Positions 8,389 through 14,947 of a stretch of DNA of 22,548 bases are shown here, in pieces. Source of the stretch: Lachnospiraceae bacterium UBA3401 (lineage in GTDB: Bacteria > Bacillota > Clostridia > Lachnospirales > Lachnospiraceae). Numbering within the stretch: the stretch's first letter is position 1; the number at the start of each line of letters is the position of its first letter. The stretch covers positions 1-22,548 of the forward strand of contig DEPD01000099.1 in the NCBI GenBank assembly GCA_002358575.1. Direction: 5' to 3'. The notes beneath the pieces were generated by a model. It saw nothing but the letters and a program-made list of their open reading frames with translations. It had not been told where the DNA came from and searched no databases. The translations under genes and the position numbers were made by a program.

Positions 8389-9909
8389 TTAAGCAAATCT
8401 CGTAGATCCAATGTCAAGCAATGACTTAAAAGCATCATACATAGGTAGCGTAATATAATAGGACAAGTTCAAATTTCGTTCTGTTTTTACTAGTTCATCA
8501 AATGTCAAAGACTTAACAATTCTATTAAAATCAATGCGTTCAAGAACTTTCTTTGTATATGGTCTTTTTGTATCTAAGAACGCTATACTTGTAAGGAATT
8601 TTTGAACCTTTTCTGAATTCAATAAAAGCATAGCAGTGTATGCCATATCATAACTGTCGAAACAGATAAAATAACTTGTGTCATCTATCATAACGGGCTT
8701 GCTGTCATCTGAATATAACACAGAGAACAACGGTTGTTTGTAAAAGCCGCTAACCCCAACTTTATATTTTGAATAGGAATAATCCCCTACACCAAACATA
8801 GAAAATGGAGGCGTACCACGATAAATTGAACTTTTTCTATTTTCAAACAGTTTTATGTGATCGTTTAAGTATTTCCATGTTTTTGGTACTTCTTGTTCAA
8901 GGTGTTTTGTTTCTTCACGTACTTTTTTTTGTGTTACAATAACAAATTTTGAAAAGCTGTGAATAACAGGTGCTTTGAACATACTGCTTTTAATTAGTGG
9001 GAAAACAATATCATCTTCAATTTGAATCGTCTCTTTTTGCCCGTTTTGAAACGTACTATTTTGTAGGGTTAGTTCCATTATTTTTGAACAATCATGTTTT
9101 ACTCCCTGACGCCATTCAAAACAACATTGACCGTCAAAACTTTCTATGCTTGTATCCAAATCACTGTAAAACTGACCATTTAAATATCCGAATTGTGATT
9201 TAATTGTTTCGGGATATTCAAATTCGTAAACATTACAAACATCTGACGAAACTGGTTTATCTGAAAGTTGAAAAACTAAAAGACAAGCACTAGCACTTAT
9301 GCCAAATACCTTTGAGGCATCAAATTTTAAAATGTTATATGATGCAAACGAAATATAGTTTCTTTTTAGTTCTTTGAAAACATTTCTTGCAACAGACGTT
9401 TTACACAGCATAGAAATAATAGCGTTCGTATCTCTGTATTCCTTAATTAGTTGCAGGATAATATATTCACAAATGTCAAAATTGCTTGCACCTGTTATTG
9501 CGTCAATGCCTTTTAATCCTTTGAAATTAGTTTTTATGGGTAGATTATCAGAGCCGAGCGTGGATAATGTGCTATTCGTTATCCACGGGGGATTACCAAT
9601 AACCAGAATTTGACGTTTGTCTTTGATTAAATCCTTAGACGAGAAAGCAAAGAAATCTGAATTGATTATATTTACTTTCTCATCATTTATGGAATTCCTA
9701 CATATCTCGCAATATTTCGGGTTTATTTCAATTCCGTAATATTCGTTAGCCTCAAACAAAAGACTGCTTTTCAAGAAGTTACCGACGCCGCAAGTTGGTT
9801 CGACTATTGCAGATGGTTTTATATGGCAGTAATCTTTCAGATAATGACAAACCTTTTTTGCAAAATCAATAGGGGTTTGATAATCGCCGTATTCGCGCCT
9901 ACCACTCAT
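8389..9909 (-). CDS. Type II DNA adenine methyltransferase
   Basis: This 506-residue protein transfers a methyl group to adenine N6 in the host DNA and protects it from the partner endonuclease. Motif X-like GDYQTP is at residues 8-13, the SAM-binding motif I EPTCGVGNF at 37-45 and the catalytic motif IV NPPW at 106-109, the order expected for TaqI-like (gamma) enzymes. The C-terminal half, without recognisable motifs, is likely the target-recognition region. The ATG at 9909 is chosen because GAGGAG lies nine bases upstream; the in-frame TTG at 9918 is unsupported. It overlaps the end of the endonuclease gene by 11 bases, so the two are translationally coupled. NPPW with motif I before it excludes a cytosine-5 enzyme. 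The recognition sequence cannot be read from the protein. Confidence 0.88.
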   Translation of the reverse strand: MSGRREYGDYQTPIDFAKKVCHYLKDYCHIKPSAIVEPTCGVGNFLKSSLLFEANEYYGIEINPKYCEICRNSINDEKVNIINSDFFAFSSKDLIKDKRQILVIGNPPWITNSTLSTLGSDNLPIKTNFKGLKGIDAITGASNFDICEYIILQLIKEYRDTNAIISMLCKTSVARNVFKELKRNYISFASYNILKFDASKVFGISASACLLVFQLSDKPVSSDVCNVYEFEYPETIKSQFGYLNGQFYSDLDTSIESFDGQCCFEWRQGVKHDCSKIMELTLQNSTFQNGQKETIQIEDDIVFPLIKSSMFKAPVIHSFSKFVIVTQKKVREETKHLEQEVPKTWKYLNDHIKLFENRKSSIYRGTPPFSMFGVGDYSYSKYKVGVSGFYKQPLFSVLYSDDSKPVMIDDTSYFICFDSYDMAYTAMLLLNSEKVQKFLTSIAFLDTKRPYTKKVLERIDFNRIVKSLTFDELVKTERNLNLSYYITLPMYDAFKSLLDIGSTRFA

Positions 9910-10555
9910 AATTGACAACTCCTCGAACGCTATTTTTTAATGTAATAACTCTTGTATATTGCAAACGCCATTGCAGTGCATTACTAATAGTTAGATATCC
10001 TTGCGCTGGAGGATAATCAAGAATTTCATCGGCAAGGTCATTATAGATAATATCATCACCGGGAACGTTTTTATCTTGCAAAAATCCAATGACATCCTCC
10101 TTGTTTGCACCATCATGTATCATTTCGCGCAAACGTTTTGTAATGGTGAAATCAGCAGTTCTTCCTTTGGCAATGAAAGTACAATGCGTAAACTGTAGTA
10201 TGCAGGTGTCACTTGTATCACGTTTATTATAAACAAAGACCAACAGATTATAGCCCAAACCGAAAATCTTTTGACGAGCGTTCTTAAACGGACAACTTGA
10301 TTGCGGCTGTGTAATAGAAGTGACTTTTATATCTGTCTGAATTTCAGCGCCAGGCAAGTCAATACCTTTTGCGCTGTTTCCAATTTCAACAATATATCGT
10401 GACTGGAGAAAATATTGGAATTTATGTTCAACATATGTTCCAACCGCTTTTCCATCAGTAACGCCAATAAGCTCAATGTGGTTTTCGCGGCTTTCAATTT
10501 CGCAAAACTGATGTGCGGATTCAATGAGTTCATCTATAGTCAATATTGGTTTCAT
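9899..10555 (-). CDS. Probable type II restriction endonuclease (PD-(D/E)XK)
   Basis: This 218-residue protein is most likely the DNA-cutting partner of the adjacent adenine methyltransferase. The evidence is its position, the 11-base overlap and a candidate PD-(D/E)XK active site: Glu43 in a helix (YVEHKFQYFL), Asp66 in GIDLP, then Asp75-x-Lys77 in EIQTDIKV. The length is typical of small type II endonucleases. There is no signal peptide or membrane segment. I chose the ATG at 10555, which has CAGGAG nine bases upstream; an in-frame TTG at 10585 would add ten residues but lies before that ribosome site. I do not recognise the specificity family. A non-nuclease partner protein is possible but less likely. 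Confidence 0.75.
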   Translation of the reverse strand: MKPILTIDELIESAHQFCEIESRENHIELIGVTDGKAVGTYVEHKFQYFLQSRYIVEIGNSAKGIDLPGAEIQTDIKVTSITQPQSSCPFKNARQKIFGLGYNLLVFVYNKRDTSDTCILQFTHCTFIAKGRTADFTITKRLREMIHDGANKEDVIGFLQDKNVPGDDIIYNDLADEILDYPPAQGYLTISNALQWRLQYTRVITLKNSVRGVVNYEW

Positions 10556-10603
10556 GGTATCTATCTCCTGTTCCTGTCCACGCAATTTAATAATTTAAAA
10601 TAT

Positions 10604-10632
10604 ATTGTATCACAATGCTGCCTTTTTCTCAA
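10604..10632 (-). promoter_or_regulatory. Promoter of the restriction-modification operon
   Basis: Read on the minus strand, TTGAGA (10632-10627) and TACAAT (10609-10604) are 17 bases apart, a good sigma-A promoter. The start of transcription would fall near 10597, about 40 bases before the endonuclease ATG. No operator-like inverted repeat covers it. Confidence 0.65.
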
Positions 10633-10880
10633 TAAAATGTTTTTGAATGAATAATGTTTTTAGTTCCTCTTTGCAAGTCTAAACAAAAAATTGGCAAATC
10701 GGATTTGACAGTGTTGTAGGTGGTGAAAGGGATTGTCAGAAGATTTTTCGCTATAAAATCTATGAAAAATTGTAAAAAATTGTGTAGAAGTCCATATATA
10801 GCCCAAAAAGCGAATACAAATTTTGTAAGATAATAATAAGTAACACTGCTGAGGCAAAGAGAATTTTCAGCATAGTATCG
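10633..10880. other. AT-rich intergenic stretch between R-M operon and agr locus
   Basis: This stretch of about 250 bases has no supported gene. The only small open frames lack ribosome sites. A weak hairpin TGCTGA/TCAGCA lies near 10848-10874. It separates the leftward restriction-modification operon from the rightward regulator gene at 10926. Confidence 0.4.
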
Positions 10881-10909
10881 TTGCATGATATATTGTTAGA
10901 GTTTATGAA
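10881..10909 (+). promoter_or_regulatory. Candidate promoter of the XRE-agrA-agrC operon
   Basis: TTGCAT (10881-10886) and TATGAA (10904-10909) are 17 bases apart, and the ATG follows at 10926, giving a very short leader. The match to consensus is moderate. Confidence 0.4.
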
Positions 10910-10925
10910 TTTTGTATTGGGGTGA

Positions 10926-11174
10926 ATGGTATTGAAGACACAGGAAGCCGTGGTGGCGAGGATAAAAAGCTTATGCAGCGAAAAGAATATGAAGATATCG
11001 CAGTTGGCATATGTCTCAGGAATGCCGCCTTCAACACTCAAAAATATTATGAAGGGAAACAGTAAGAATACAGGAATTGTCACGATTAAGATGATCTGTG
11101 ATGGATTGAATGTTTCCTTGGAAGATTTTTTCCACAATGGGGTGTTCCGGGATTTGGAGCAAGAGATTAAGTAA
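10926..11174 (+). CDS. XRE-family helix-turn-helix regulator
   Basis: This 82-residue protein is almost entirely one Cro/C1-type helix-turn-helix domain. The recognition part spans about residues 22-45, with ISQLAYVSGMPPSTLKNI covering helices 2 and 3, then VTIKMICDGLNVSLEDFF as helices 4 and 5. GGGGTG just upstream of the ATG may serve as ribosome site. It precedes the LytTR response regulator by 27 bases, so it probably belongs to the same operon and may control the agr genes. It lies opposite the restriction-modification operon; controller proteins of such systems are similar in size, but those usually precede the endonuclease on the same strand, so I favour a link to agr. DNA target unknown. 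Confidence 0.8.
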   Translation: MVLKTQEAVVARIKSLCSEKNMKISQLAYVSGMPPSTLKNIMKGNSKNTGIVTIKMICDGLNVSLEDFFHNGVFRDLEQEIK

Positions 11175-11201
11175 GTACTTGATTACAAAAGATAATGGAA
11201 A

Positions 11202-11921
11202 ATGAAAAGAAATGTGTTGATTATAGAGGATAATGAGGCATGCAGGAATGCACTGGCGGAAATAACACAAGAGTGTGAGTCTGTCAGTGCTGTTTTTTGT
11301 GTTGACAATTGTGCAGAAGCTTATCGATACGCAATTGAAGAGGAAATTCATCTATTTGTGGTTGACATAGTACTTGAGCCGTCAAAATCAGGAGATGTTT
11401 CTGGTATGGTTTTTGCAGACAAAATTAGGAATATGGAGCGGTATCAGTACACACCGATTATTTTTGTGACAAGTCTTGTCGATGAAAAATTGTTTGCGTA
11501 TCAGAATTTATACTGTTCGAGTTATATTGAGAAGCCGATTGATTTCGAGCGTGTAAAACGTGAGATTTCCAGAGCATTAGGACAGCCAATGCGCGGTGAG
11601 AGTGAGATTAAGTTTTATTATTACAGAAAAGACGGTGTTATTTACAGTCTGGAAACGGACAAGATTATCTGTATAGAATCCGTTCGCAGGCGATTGACGG
11701 CATATACAACAGAACAGAAGGCGCAAATGCCATATAAGACCTTGAAGAAGGTGATGTGTGAACTGCCGCAGAGTTATTTTATACAATGTAGCAAGAGCAT
11801 GATTGTTAACAGGAAATACATTGACAATATTGATAACACAAACTGCTATCTCACAATGAAGGATGGGAGAAAGATTGAGATAGGCAGCAGTTGGAGAAAG
11901 CGCTTTTTGGATGAGCTATGA
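11202..11921 (+). CDS. LytTR-family response regulator (AgrA-like)
   Basis: This 239-residue cytoplasmic transcription factor has a receiver domain (about 1-125) and a LytTR DNA-binding domain (about 135-238). The receiver has the acidic pocket at Asp10, the phosphate-accepting Asp55 (VVDIVLEP), Thr90 and the conserved Lys111 (EKPID). The LytTR part has the typical CIES near residue 157 and the ending SYFIQCSKSMIVNRKYI. AgrA-type proteins bind pairs of 9-bp direct repeats and activate the peptide-precursor operon. The gene overlaps the AgrC-like kinase gene by four bases (ATGA), so the pair is coupled. The neighbouring agrB and agrD make a role in peptide quorum sensing very likely. The ribosome site is weak (TGGA), so it may depend partly on upstream translation. 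Confidence 0.88.
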   Translation: MKRNVLIIEDNEACRNALAEITQECESVSAVFCVDNCAEAYRYAIEEEIHLFVVDIVLEPSKSGDVSGMVFADKIRNMERYQYTPIIFVTSLVDEKLFAYQNLYCSSYIEKPIDFERVKREISRALGQPMRGESEIKFYYYRKDGVIYSLETDKIICIESVRRRLTAYTTEQKAQMPYKTLKKVMCELPQSYFIQCSKSMIVNRKYIDNIDNTNCYLTMKDGRKIEIGSSWRKRFLDEL

Positions 11922-13213
11922 TAGTTACTTTTATTGAAGTGTTTACCGAATATTTGAGCGTAATGGCATTTATGTATAAGGCAGCGAATCAAAAGTTTAG
12001 ATGGAATAAGACATTTTTTATAATAGCAATGATGGAATTTGGGATTGTAATGAGTTCCGGTAAGTATGTTGATAACAGGCTGGGAATGGTTATGATTTAT
12101 TCATTGCTATTTCTCTATGCAAAAATTAAAATTACACATGACTGGAAACCAACAGTGAGGGTTTTTGGTACCATGTTAATTGGAATTCCAGTATTGCAGA
12201 TATTGGTTTATTATGTGTTTAAAGATTTTATGATAGAGTTAGAAGACTATAGATGGTATGGCATTTTTGTAAATTGTATTATCTGTGCTTTAATTTTGAT
12301 TTGGAAAGAAAAATACATCTATAAAGTTGGAACAAAGATTACTCGGTTTAAAGAAGTTTTTCTTGTCATACTGTTTGTTTTATTTTTCTTTGAGCTATTG
12401 TTGTTGTACAAAAAAGATGGATATATAACTACCCAAGTGCAAATACAAGCGCTTGTTAGTGTTTGTGGTTTAGTTCTTGTAATGGTTTTATGGATGAGTT
12501 CTGAAATGGAAAAAGAAGAAAAGCAAGAAGAACTAAAAATGTACGAATTGTATACAAAAACTTTTGAGGATTTGATAACGGCAATTAGAATTAAACAGCA
12601 TGAGTTCAATAACCATATCAATGCCATTAAGTGTCTTCCCTATACAACCAAAAATGCAAAGGAATTGATTGCAGAGCAAAACAGATATTGTGATGCAGTG
12701 TTGGAAGATACAGAGATTGTAAAACTTCTAAAGTTAGAATCTTCACCAGTATTATGTGGATTTTTGTACTCCAAACTAATTTTTGCGCAATCGTTGGATA
12801 TCTATTTTATCTATGAGGTTGACCCTATTAACGTTGAGCGTTATGTAACAATCCACCATTTTATAGAAATGACAGGTATTTTGTTTGATAATGCAGTGGA
12901 AGCGTTGGTGAAGGAGAAAAGAATAGAGAATAATTCTGGCAAGATTATTTTGAGATTGTCTTCCTATGAAAATACAAAACTTTTGCTGGAAGTAGCAAAT
13001 ATCAGCAGAATTTACACCAACGAAGAGATTGAAGAATTTTTTGTGACAGGGAAGAGCAGCAAAGGCGATAACAGGGGTGTAGGATTATCGCGCGTGAAAC
13101 TGTTGATACAGAAATATAAGGCAGATCTCCATGTTGCCAACCAACAATATCATGAAGAAAATTATTTGAGTTTTAGAATTATATTTCGATTAAATAGATT
13201 GTTCTCGCTTTGA
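11918..13213 (+). CDS. Sensor histidine kinase, AgrC-like (GHKL family)
   Basis: This 431-residue membrane kinase is the likely receptor for the cyclic peptide made from agrD. The N-terminal part (about 1-195) holds six or so hydrophobic segments, as in AgrC, where they bind the peptide. A coiled-coil linker (195-220) leads to the dimerisation helix with phosphorylated His228 in KQHEFNNHINAI. The ATP-binding domain shows Asn325 (FDNAVEAL) and the G-box NRGVGLSRV at about 385-393, preceded by FFVTGKSSKG. The gene overlaps the response regulator gene by four bases. It faces the agrB-agrD pair, which lies on the opposite strand just downstream, so the S. aureus order (agrBDCA) is rearranged here. 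A closely related non-agr GHKL kinase is conceivable, but the locus argues strongly for agr. Confidence 0.88.
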   Translation: MIVTFIEVFTEYLSVMAFMYKAANQKFRWNKTFFIIAMMEFGIVMSSGKYVDNRLGMVMIYSLLFLYAKIKITHDWKPTVRVFGTMLIGIPVLQILVYYVFKDFMIELEDYRWYGIFVNCIICALILIWKEKYIYKVGTKITRFKEVFLVILFVLFFFELLLLYKKDGYITTQVQIQALVSVCGLVLVMVLWMSSEMEKEEKQEELKMYELYTKTFEDLITAIRIKQHEFNNHINAIKCLPYTTKNAKELIAEQNRYCDAVLEDTEIVKLLKLESSPVLCGFLYSKLIFAQSLDIYFIYEVDPINVERYVTIHHFIEMTGILFDNAVEALVKEKRIENNSGKIILRLSSYENTKLLLEVANISRIYTNEEIEEFFVTGKSSKGDNRGVGLSRVKLLIQKYKADLHVANQQYHEENYLSFRIIFRLNRLFSL

Positions 13214-13299
13214 GATAATAGATACACCCTTGTTAGTCAGCAACTTATTTTTCTATAGCTTCTAATTCCTTAATAACATTGTGTTTGATTAGAAACCGA

Positions 13300-13338
13300 A
13301 AATAACATATCCCGCGGATAGCATAGATTATGTTATTT
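13300..13338. terminator. Hairpin between convergent agrC and agrD, probable bidirectional terminator
   Basis: AAATAACATA (13300-13309) and TATGTTATTT (13329-13338) form a perfect 10-pair stem around a 19-base loop that itself contains TATCC/GGATA. It lies between two convergent genes and is followed on the minus strand by TTCGGTTTC. The stem is AT-rich, so strength is uncertain. Confidence 0.5.
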
Positions 13339-13349
13339 CCAATAAGGTT

Positions 13350-13511
13350 CTATTCTTCGTCTAAATTGGGATACTCTGGTTCCCCAAAGAAAAACATACT
13401 TGGACCGCAATGGGGCATTCCATCTAATGCACCAAACAGTACAATGGCTGCCAGAGAAAGAACAGCAAACATAATCTTATCAACAGCATTCTTTGTGAAG
13501 TTCTGAATCAT
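13350..13511 (-). CDS. agrD: Autoinducing peptide precursor, AgrD-like (53 residues)
   Basis: This short gene encodes a 53-residue peptide with the three-part plan of AgrD. It has an amphipathic N-terminal helix (MIQNFTKNAVDKIMFAVLSL), a middle part with the single cysteine Cys35 (MPHCGPSMFFF), and an acidic, proline-containing tail (GEPEYPNLDEE). In AgrD proteins the cysteine closes a thiolactone ring that becomes the secreted signal, and the helix and tail are removed. The ring probably starts at Cys35; its last residue (Met39 to Phe42) cannot be settled by eye. A strong ribosome site AAAGGAG lies nine bases before the ATG. It is downstream of agrB on the same strand and convergent with the receptor kinase. 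It is easily missed because of its size. Confidence 0.85.
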   Translation of the reverse strand: MIQNFTKNAVDKIMFAVLSLAAIVLFGALDGMPHCGPSMFFFGEPEYPNLDEE

Positions 13512-13567
13512 TTTTAAAATCTCCTTTTTATTAAAGCTTTGTGAAGGTTCTTTTCAATGCTTCTCAA

Positions 13568-13769
13568 ATAAAATCCACCTGTGCGGTTGGACACTCCAAG
13601 GAGCATCCAACCTGACTTTCACATTCGCAAAATCTGCGCTTACGCGCTCCTGCGTCTGCTTGTGCATCCGCATTTTGCTCATTTGGAAGTGGGCTGCTAA
13701 TCCCGCCTGCATCGCAATAAATTGTGTGCAGGCAGATCATTGGATTGCAACTGCACAGGTGGAATAAAA
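13568..13769. mobile_element. MITE-like structured element with 6-bp direct repeats
   Basis: The element proper is 13574-13763 (190 bp). Its ends are inverted repeats of 18 bases with two mismatches: TCCACCTGTGCGGTTGGA at the left, and TCCACCTGTGCAGTTGCA on the opposite strand at the right. ATAAAA occurs immediately outside each end (13568-13573 and 13764-13769), consistent with a target-site duplication. Inside are three hairpins: GGTTGGA/TCCAACC (13585-13612), GCAAAAT/ATTTTGC (13627-13678) and CCTGCA/TGCAGG near 13708-13735. There is no transposase and no convincing gene. It starts right after the agrB stop codon. Removing it with one direct repeat would leave a gap of 62 bases between agrB and agrD. 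Confidence 0.65.
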
Positions 13770-14342
13770 TTATCGAGTTGCATTGAGCCGAGCCAAGTTT
13801 CGTTTTCCTATTATTAACTGCAATGTATGCAGAATAATGGACCAATAAATAATAGGTGCAAAAGTCATCTGATAGACTAGAACTGCAATAATGGCTTCGC
13901 AGCCTGCCGCAATAAGTGCCGTGCGTTTGCGATGAAGCAGTTCTTTATCAGAAAGGCTGGGTCTTGAAGGGGACCGCACCTGTCCAATTTGATAGATAAT
14001 TATGACACAGAGCAAAAGTAAGATAACCCCAATCTCAAAAGGAATAAGGATTTTGCTGCTCAGTGCAATAATCAAAAACAGATAGACAAGAGAGAATGCA
14101 AAACAGGACCAATAATGCCGAAAATGAAGTCCACCGGAAATTGTGCGCAGTGGAAACTGTACTACAAAGGTAAGTAAAAATTCCGGCAACAGGTGTAGCA
14201 AACCAAAAATAAATAAAAATAGTACAAGTTTACTGACATCATATAAAATACATTTCAGATAATATACGAAAAGTTTTTGTTCTCGAACGGTTAAGTTCAT
14301 ATTTTGCTGGATATAATCATTTATGTAATTCAATATTGGCAT
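13770..14342 (-). CDS. agrB: AgrB-like peptide-processing membrane protease
   Basis: This 190-residue integral membrane cysteine endopeptidase cuts the C-terminal tail from AgrD and helps close and export the peptide ring. The catalytic pair is clear: His73 and Cys80 in the family motif RTISGGLHFRHYWSC, with the seven-residue spacing of S. aureus His77/Cys84. About five to six hydrophobic segments follow. The first ATG at 14342 directly abuts the ribosome site GAGGAG (14343-14348), which is too close; a TTG at 14333 has nine bases of spacing and may be the true start. A small hairpin (14356-14373) lies just upstream of that ribosome site. agrD follows on the same strand after a MITE-like insertion. 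The family assignment is secure. Confidence 0.9.
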   Translation of the reverse strand: MPILNYINDYIQQNMNLTVREQKLFVYYLKCILYDVSKLVLFLFIFGLLHLLPEFLLTFVVQFPLRTISGGLHFRHYWSCFAFSLVYLFLIIALSSKILIPFEIGVILLLLCVIIIYQIGQVRSPSRPSLSDKELLHRKRTALIAAGCEAIIAVLVYQMTFAPIIYWSIILHTLQLIIGKRNLARLNATR

Positions 14343-14355
14343 CTCCTCTTATAAG

Positions 14356-14373
14356 ACTGATTGTCCTATCAGT
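14356..14373 (-). promoter_or_regulatory. Leader hairpin immediately upstream of the agrB ribosome site
   Basis: ACTGAT (14356-14361) and ATCAGT (14368-14373) form a six-pair stem around a six-base loop, about seven bases before the GAGGAG of agrB. It may influence agrB translation; this is inference. Confidence 0.35.
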
Positions 14374-14384
14374 TTGCAGCGCGA

Positions 14385-14398
14385 GTGTAAAAAGTAAC
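14385..14398. repeat. Possible remnant of the window-end repeat
   Basis: GTGTAAAAAGTAAC matches the tail of the dispersed repeat found at both window ends (GTGTGAAAAGTAAC at 54-67). The preceding GCGCGA also resembles it. It is too short to be sure of common origin. Confidence 0.3.
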
Positions 14399-14419
14399 CT
14401 TAAAACTAACCATAGTATA
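14391..14419 (-). promoter_or_regulatory. Candidate agrB promoter region with a 12-bp tandem repeat
   Basis: On the minus strand TATACT (14419-14414) is a good -10 element, but no TTGACA-like -35 stands 16-18 bases upstream, as expected for an activator-dependent promoter. Just downstream, AAAGTAACCTTA and AAACTAACCATA (14391-14402 and 14403-14414 on +) form a tandem repeat with 10 of 12 matches. A 9-base sequence fitting the LytTR consensus, TCCGTTTAT on the minus strand, lies near 14470. Confidence 0.35.
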
Positions 14420-14611
14420 TTGCAAAGAAAGACCAGCCTTATATTTTCAAAACAAATGTGTCGAAAATTGGAATAAACGGACAGATTTGACCAAAAAATG
14501 GAAGTTGGATTCCAGAAATACATACTTTATTTGCAAAAACAGTATTTTCTTTGAAAAAGGATTAACCTAAAAAAGAATCATAGGTAATATTGCAATGCAA
14601 GGAGGTAGTTT

Positions 14612-14863
14612 ATGGAAGCAAAACGAATGAGTTTGTACAAAGAGGCAGGTGCAAGGATTAGAGCGATCAGATTAGAAAAGGGATATACAAGAGAGAGTAT
14701 GGCAGCACACATAAAACTTTCGGGTAAATTTCTGTATGAAATTGAGTTTGGAAGAAAAGGATTTTCGGCAGATGTGCTTTTGCGCATTGCTAACTATCTG
14801 GAGACAGGCTGTGATTATATTATGACAGGAAAGGAATGCGTCATAAAAGAAAGACATGAATAA
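14612..14863 (+). CDS. XRE-family helix-turn-helix regulator
   Basis: This 83-residue protein is a single Cro/C1-type helix-turn-helix domain. Helices 2 and 3 cover about residues 25-47 (TRESMAAHIKLSGKFLYEIE), followed by the conserved GRKGFSADVLLRIANYLETG. The ribosome site AAGGAGG is very strong and seven to eight bases from the ATG. The gene is divergent from agrB and shares its 270-base upstream region, so it may repress or activate agrB; that is inferred from position only. It is unlike the XRE protein at 10926-11174 beyond the fold. Downstream, the spoVA genes begin after a structured 84-base gap, so it could also belong with them. The role is unproven. Confidence 0.8.
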   Translation: MEAKRMSLYKEAGARIRAIRLEKGYTRESMAAHIKLSGKFLYEIEFGRKGFSADVLLRIANYLETGCDYIMTGKECVIKERHE

Positions 14864-14886
14864 AAATTGAATAGTTACAAATAATG

Positions 14887-14947
14887 ACCATGTATTAAGA
14901 AGTGATTTTTAGGTTTTAAAGACACTTCAGAAAGGCATGGTTTTTTT
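14887..14947 (+). promoter_or_regulatory. Two-part hairpin with T-tract just before spoVAA
   Basis: ACCATG (14887-14892) can pair with CATGGT (14936-14941), and inside it GAAGTG (14899-14904) with CACTTC (14923-14928). A run of T residues follows directly and ends at the spoVAA GTG. The fold resembles a terminator for the XRE gene and would bury the only candidate ribosome site AGAAAGG. It may be an attenuator; the stems are short and interrupted. Confidence 0.4.

Noticed and set aside
10762..10833. 23-residue Cys-containing peptide frame as a second peptide signal
   Set aside because: No ribosome site and no AgrD-like tail; it lies far from agrB on the other strand.
10629..11137. Minus-strand hydrophobic open frames opposite the XRE gene and its leader
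   Set aside because: They are shadows of AT-rich DNA and of the XRE gene on the other strand, without ribosome sites.
10926..11174. XRE protein as the controller (C protein) of the restriction-modification system
   Set aside because: It is on the opposite strand, about 370 bases from the endonuclease start, with no C-box-like repeats at the R-M promoter, and it sits 27 bases before the agr response regulator.
13564..13845. 93-residue open frame on the minus strand overlapping the end of agrB
   Set aside because: It runs through the MITE-like element and overlaps agrB out of frame; it has no ribosome site and an unnatural composition.
14869..14897. SigG-type promoter (GAATA, CATGTATTA) before spoVAA
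   Set aside because: The spacing is 15 bases instead of about 17-18 and the -10 match is poor, so it cannot be supported.
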